Positions 5,969 through 6,721 of a stretch of 6,721 nt of DNA are shown here, in pieces. Every line of letters starts with the position of its first letter. Within the stretch, counting starts at the first letter, position 1. The position numbers were made by a program, and so were the translations under genes. A model generated the notes under the pieces. That model searched no databases. It was not told the DNA's origin and was given only the letters and a program-made list of their open reading frames with translations. This DNA comes from Methanocorpusculum sp. (GTDB lineage Archaea > Halobacteriota > Methanomicrobia > Methanomicrobiales > Methanocorpusculaceae): the NCBI GenBank assembly GCA_029986195.1, contig DALTYF010000051.1, positions 1 through 6,721 on the forward strand, in the 5' to 3' direction.

Positions 5969-6024
5969 CCAGAAAAGATCTGATTCCCGGCTACAGGTGA
6001 CACTACCGGCCGGAAAGGATCGGA

Positions 6025-6053
6025 CTTCCCCCTTCTTTTCTGAAAAAGGGAAG
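6025..6053. terminator. hairpin with T-rich tract downstream of the MFS gene
   Basis: CTTCCC (6025-6030) and GGGAAG (6048-6053) form a stem that continues as TTTTC/GAAAA around a small asymmetric bulge. On the minus strand it starts 2 bases after the MFS stop codon and contains T5. It could end the upstream transcript and insulate the metal-import operon. The rest of 5929-6055 holds an 8-base palindrome (6006-6013) and nothing else I recognise. Confidence 0.4.
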
Positions 6054-6055
6054 AA

Positions 6056-6721
6056 TTAGATAATCCCGCCCGCGTGTTTGGGATCCGTATCTTCCTGATT
6101 GTCCGGATGCGTCCTCTGGCGGATAACCAGAGACAGCACCAGCACAAACACCGCAAGAATGAAGGAGGCAAGGAACGCCACATCAAATCCATGGGCCAGC
6201 AGGTTCATCTGGATATCAGCCGGTGTTGTTTCCGTAATGTTTTCCGCAGTTGCAATCGTTGTGATTCCCCAGACAAGAATGAGATTGTAGACTGCAATAC
6301 CAATCGTCATCGGCGCAAACTGCTCAAGGCCCGTGAGACTGGAACCCATACCCTGTTTTGACTTCGCAACAGACGACAGTACCATATTTGTCAGAGGCGA
6401 CATCATCATGCCAAGACCCAGACCCACCACAAACAGTGCGCCGACAATGTATCCGGTGCCAGTCTGGACATCCATGCCAGAGCTGATAATATCCGGCAAG
6501 CAGGAACAGAGAGCCGATGATACAGATGAGTTTTCCCCCTATCCTGTTAAAGAGCATCCCGGAAAGAATCCCGGTAATCATCATCCCGATGGAGAGTGAT
6601 GTCAGAATCATTCCCGCGTCCGAAACCGTAAAATCACACGGACATACTGCAGGAAAAACGGCATCAAATAGTTAATACCGGCAAAACTTGCCGTGACCAG
6701 AACAAACGTCAGGTTCATCAG
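6056..6721 (-). pseudogene. frameshifted MFS transporter (DHA2-type), 5'-truncated by window edge
   Basis: This is the C-terminal part of a major facilitator drug/solute exporter, most like the 14-helix DHA2 group, read in three pieces. From the edge the frame gives LMNLTFVLVTASFAGINYLMPFFLQYV and would end at a TGA (6608-6610). Homology continues one frame over as CDFTVSDAGMILTSLSIGMMITGILSGMLFNRIGGKLICIIGSLFLLAG. Near 6483-6497 it returns to the first frame for SSGMDVQTGTGYIVGALFVVGLGLGMMMSPLTN and onward, through a last membrane helix, to the TAA at 6056-6058. The changes equal about one base lost near 6637-6641 and one gained near 6490. No intact protein can be made without two frame changes. 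The cause is either recent decay or sequence errors; no long homopolymer lies at either point. The substrate cannot be told. Confidence 0.82.

Noticed and set aside
6006..6013. CCGGCCGG palindrome upstream of znuA.
   Set aside because: Short, GC-rich and about 80 bases from the start codon, with no supporting element; likely chance.
5929..6192. An 88-codon upstream extension of the znuA frame.
   Set aside because: It would put the signal peptide inside the protein and overlap the MFS coding region out of frame. The ATG at 5928 gives a normal lipoprotein signal.
6483..6641. Programmed ribosomal frameshifting to explain the split MFS gene.
   Set aside because: Two shifts in opposite directions would be needed, and neither point has a slippery heptamer or an obvious downstream structure.
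1..6721. CRISPR arrays, insertion sequences, attachment sites, riboswitches or defence genes.
   Set aside because: No regularly spaced repeats, transposase or integrase reading frames, terminal inverted repeats or defence motifs were seen on either strand.

Overview
The window looks like a piece of a euryarchaeal chromosome, most likely a methanogen of the Methanomicrobiales (Methanocorpusculum-like; the genus is a guess). The support is archaeal: a DRG-type GTPase, a PAC2-family proteasome-assembly protein, two small proteins that resemble methanogen DUF families, a tRNA gene without an encoded CCA, T-rich terminators, and TATA-like boxes 25-35 bases before start codons with no Shine-Dalgarno sequence (leaderless mRNAs). 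Base composition is near 50% GC.

Layout. Bases 1-571 (+) are the 3' end of a DRG-family GTPase gene. It converges, over a shared T-rich terminator, on an uncharacterised membrane protein (589-1392, -). A 229-base stretch follows, with one strong unexplained ribosome-binding-like site, then a tRNA-Arg(UCU) gene (1622-1696, -). Next are two overlapping minus-strand genes: a PAC2-family protein (2176-2913) followed by a DUF473-like protein (1778-2179). A compact divergent promoter region (2914-3013) separates them from a DUF5611-like gene (3014-3358, +).

The second half is a high-affinity zinc (or related divalent metal) ABC importer on the minus strand: znuA-like binding lipoprotein (5059-5928), znuC-like ATPase (4277-5062) and znuB-like permease (3468-4280). 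Each junction overlaps by 4 bases (ATGA), so the three are almost certainly one translationally coupled operon. The binding protein captures metal outside the membrane, the permease carries it across and the ATPase powers transport.

Upstream, and running off the right edge, is a broken MFS (DHA2-type) transporter gene (6056-6721, -). Two single-base frame changes cancel each other but leave about 140-150 bases out of frame.

I see no CRISPR array, insertion sequence, phage or defence genes, or any clearly new system. The most noteworthy points are the doubly frameshifted transporter, altered metal-site residues in the binding protein, a palindrome near its start, and the unexplained site at 1536-1543.
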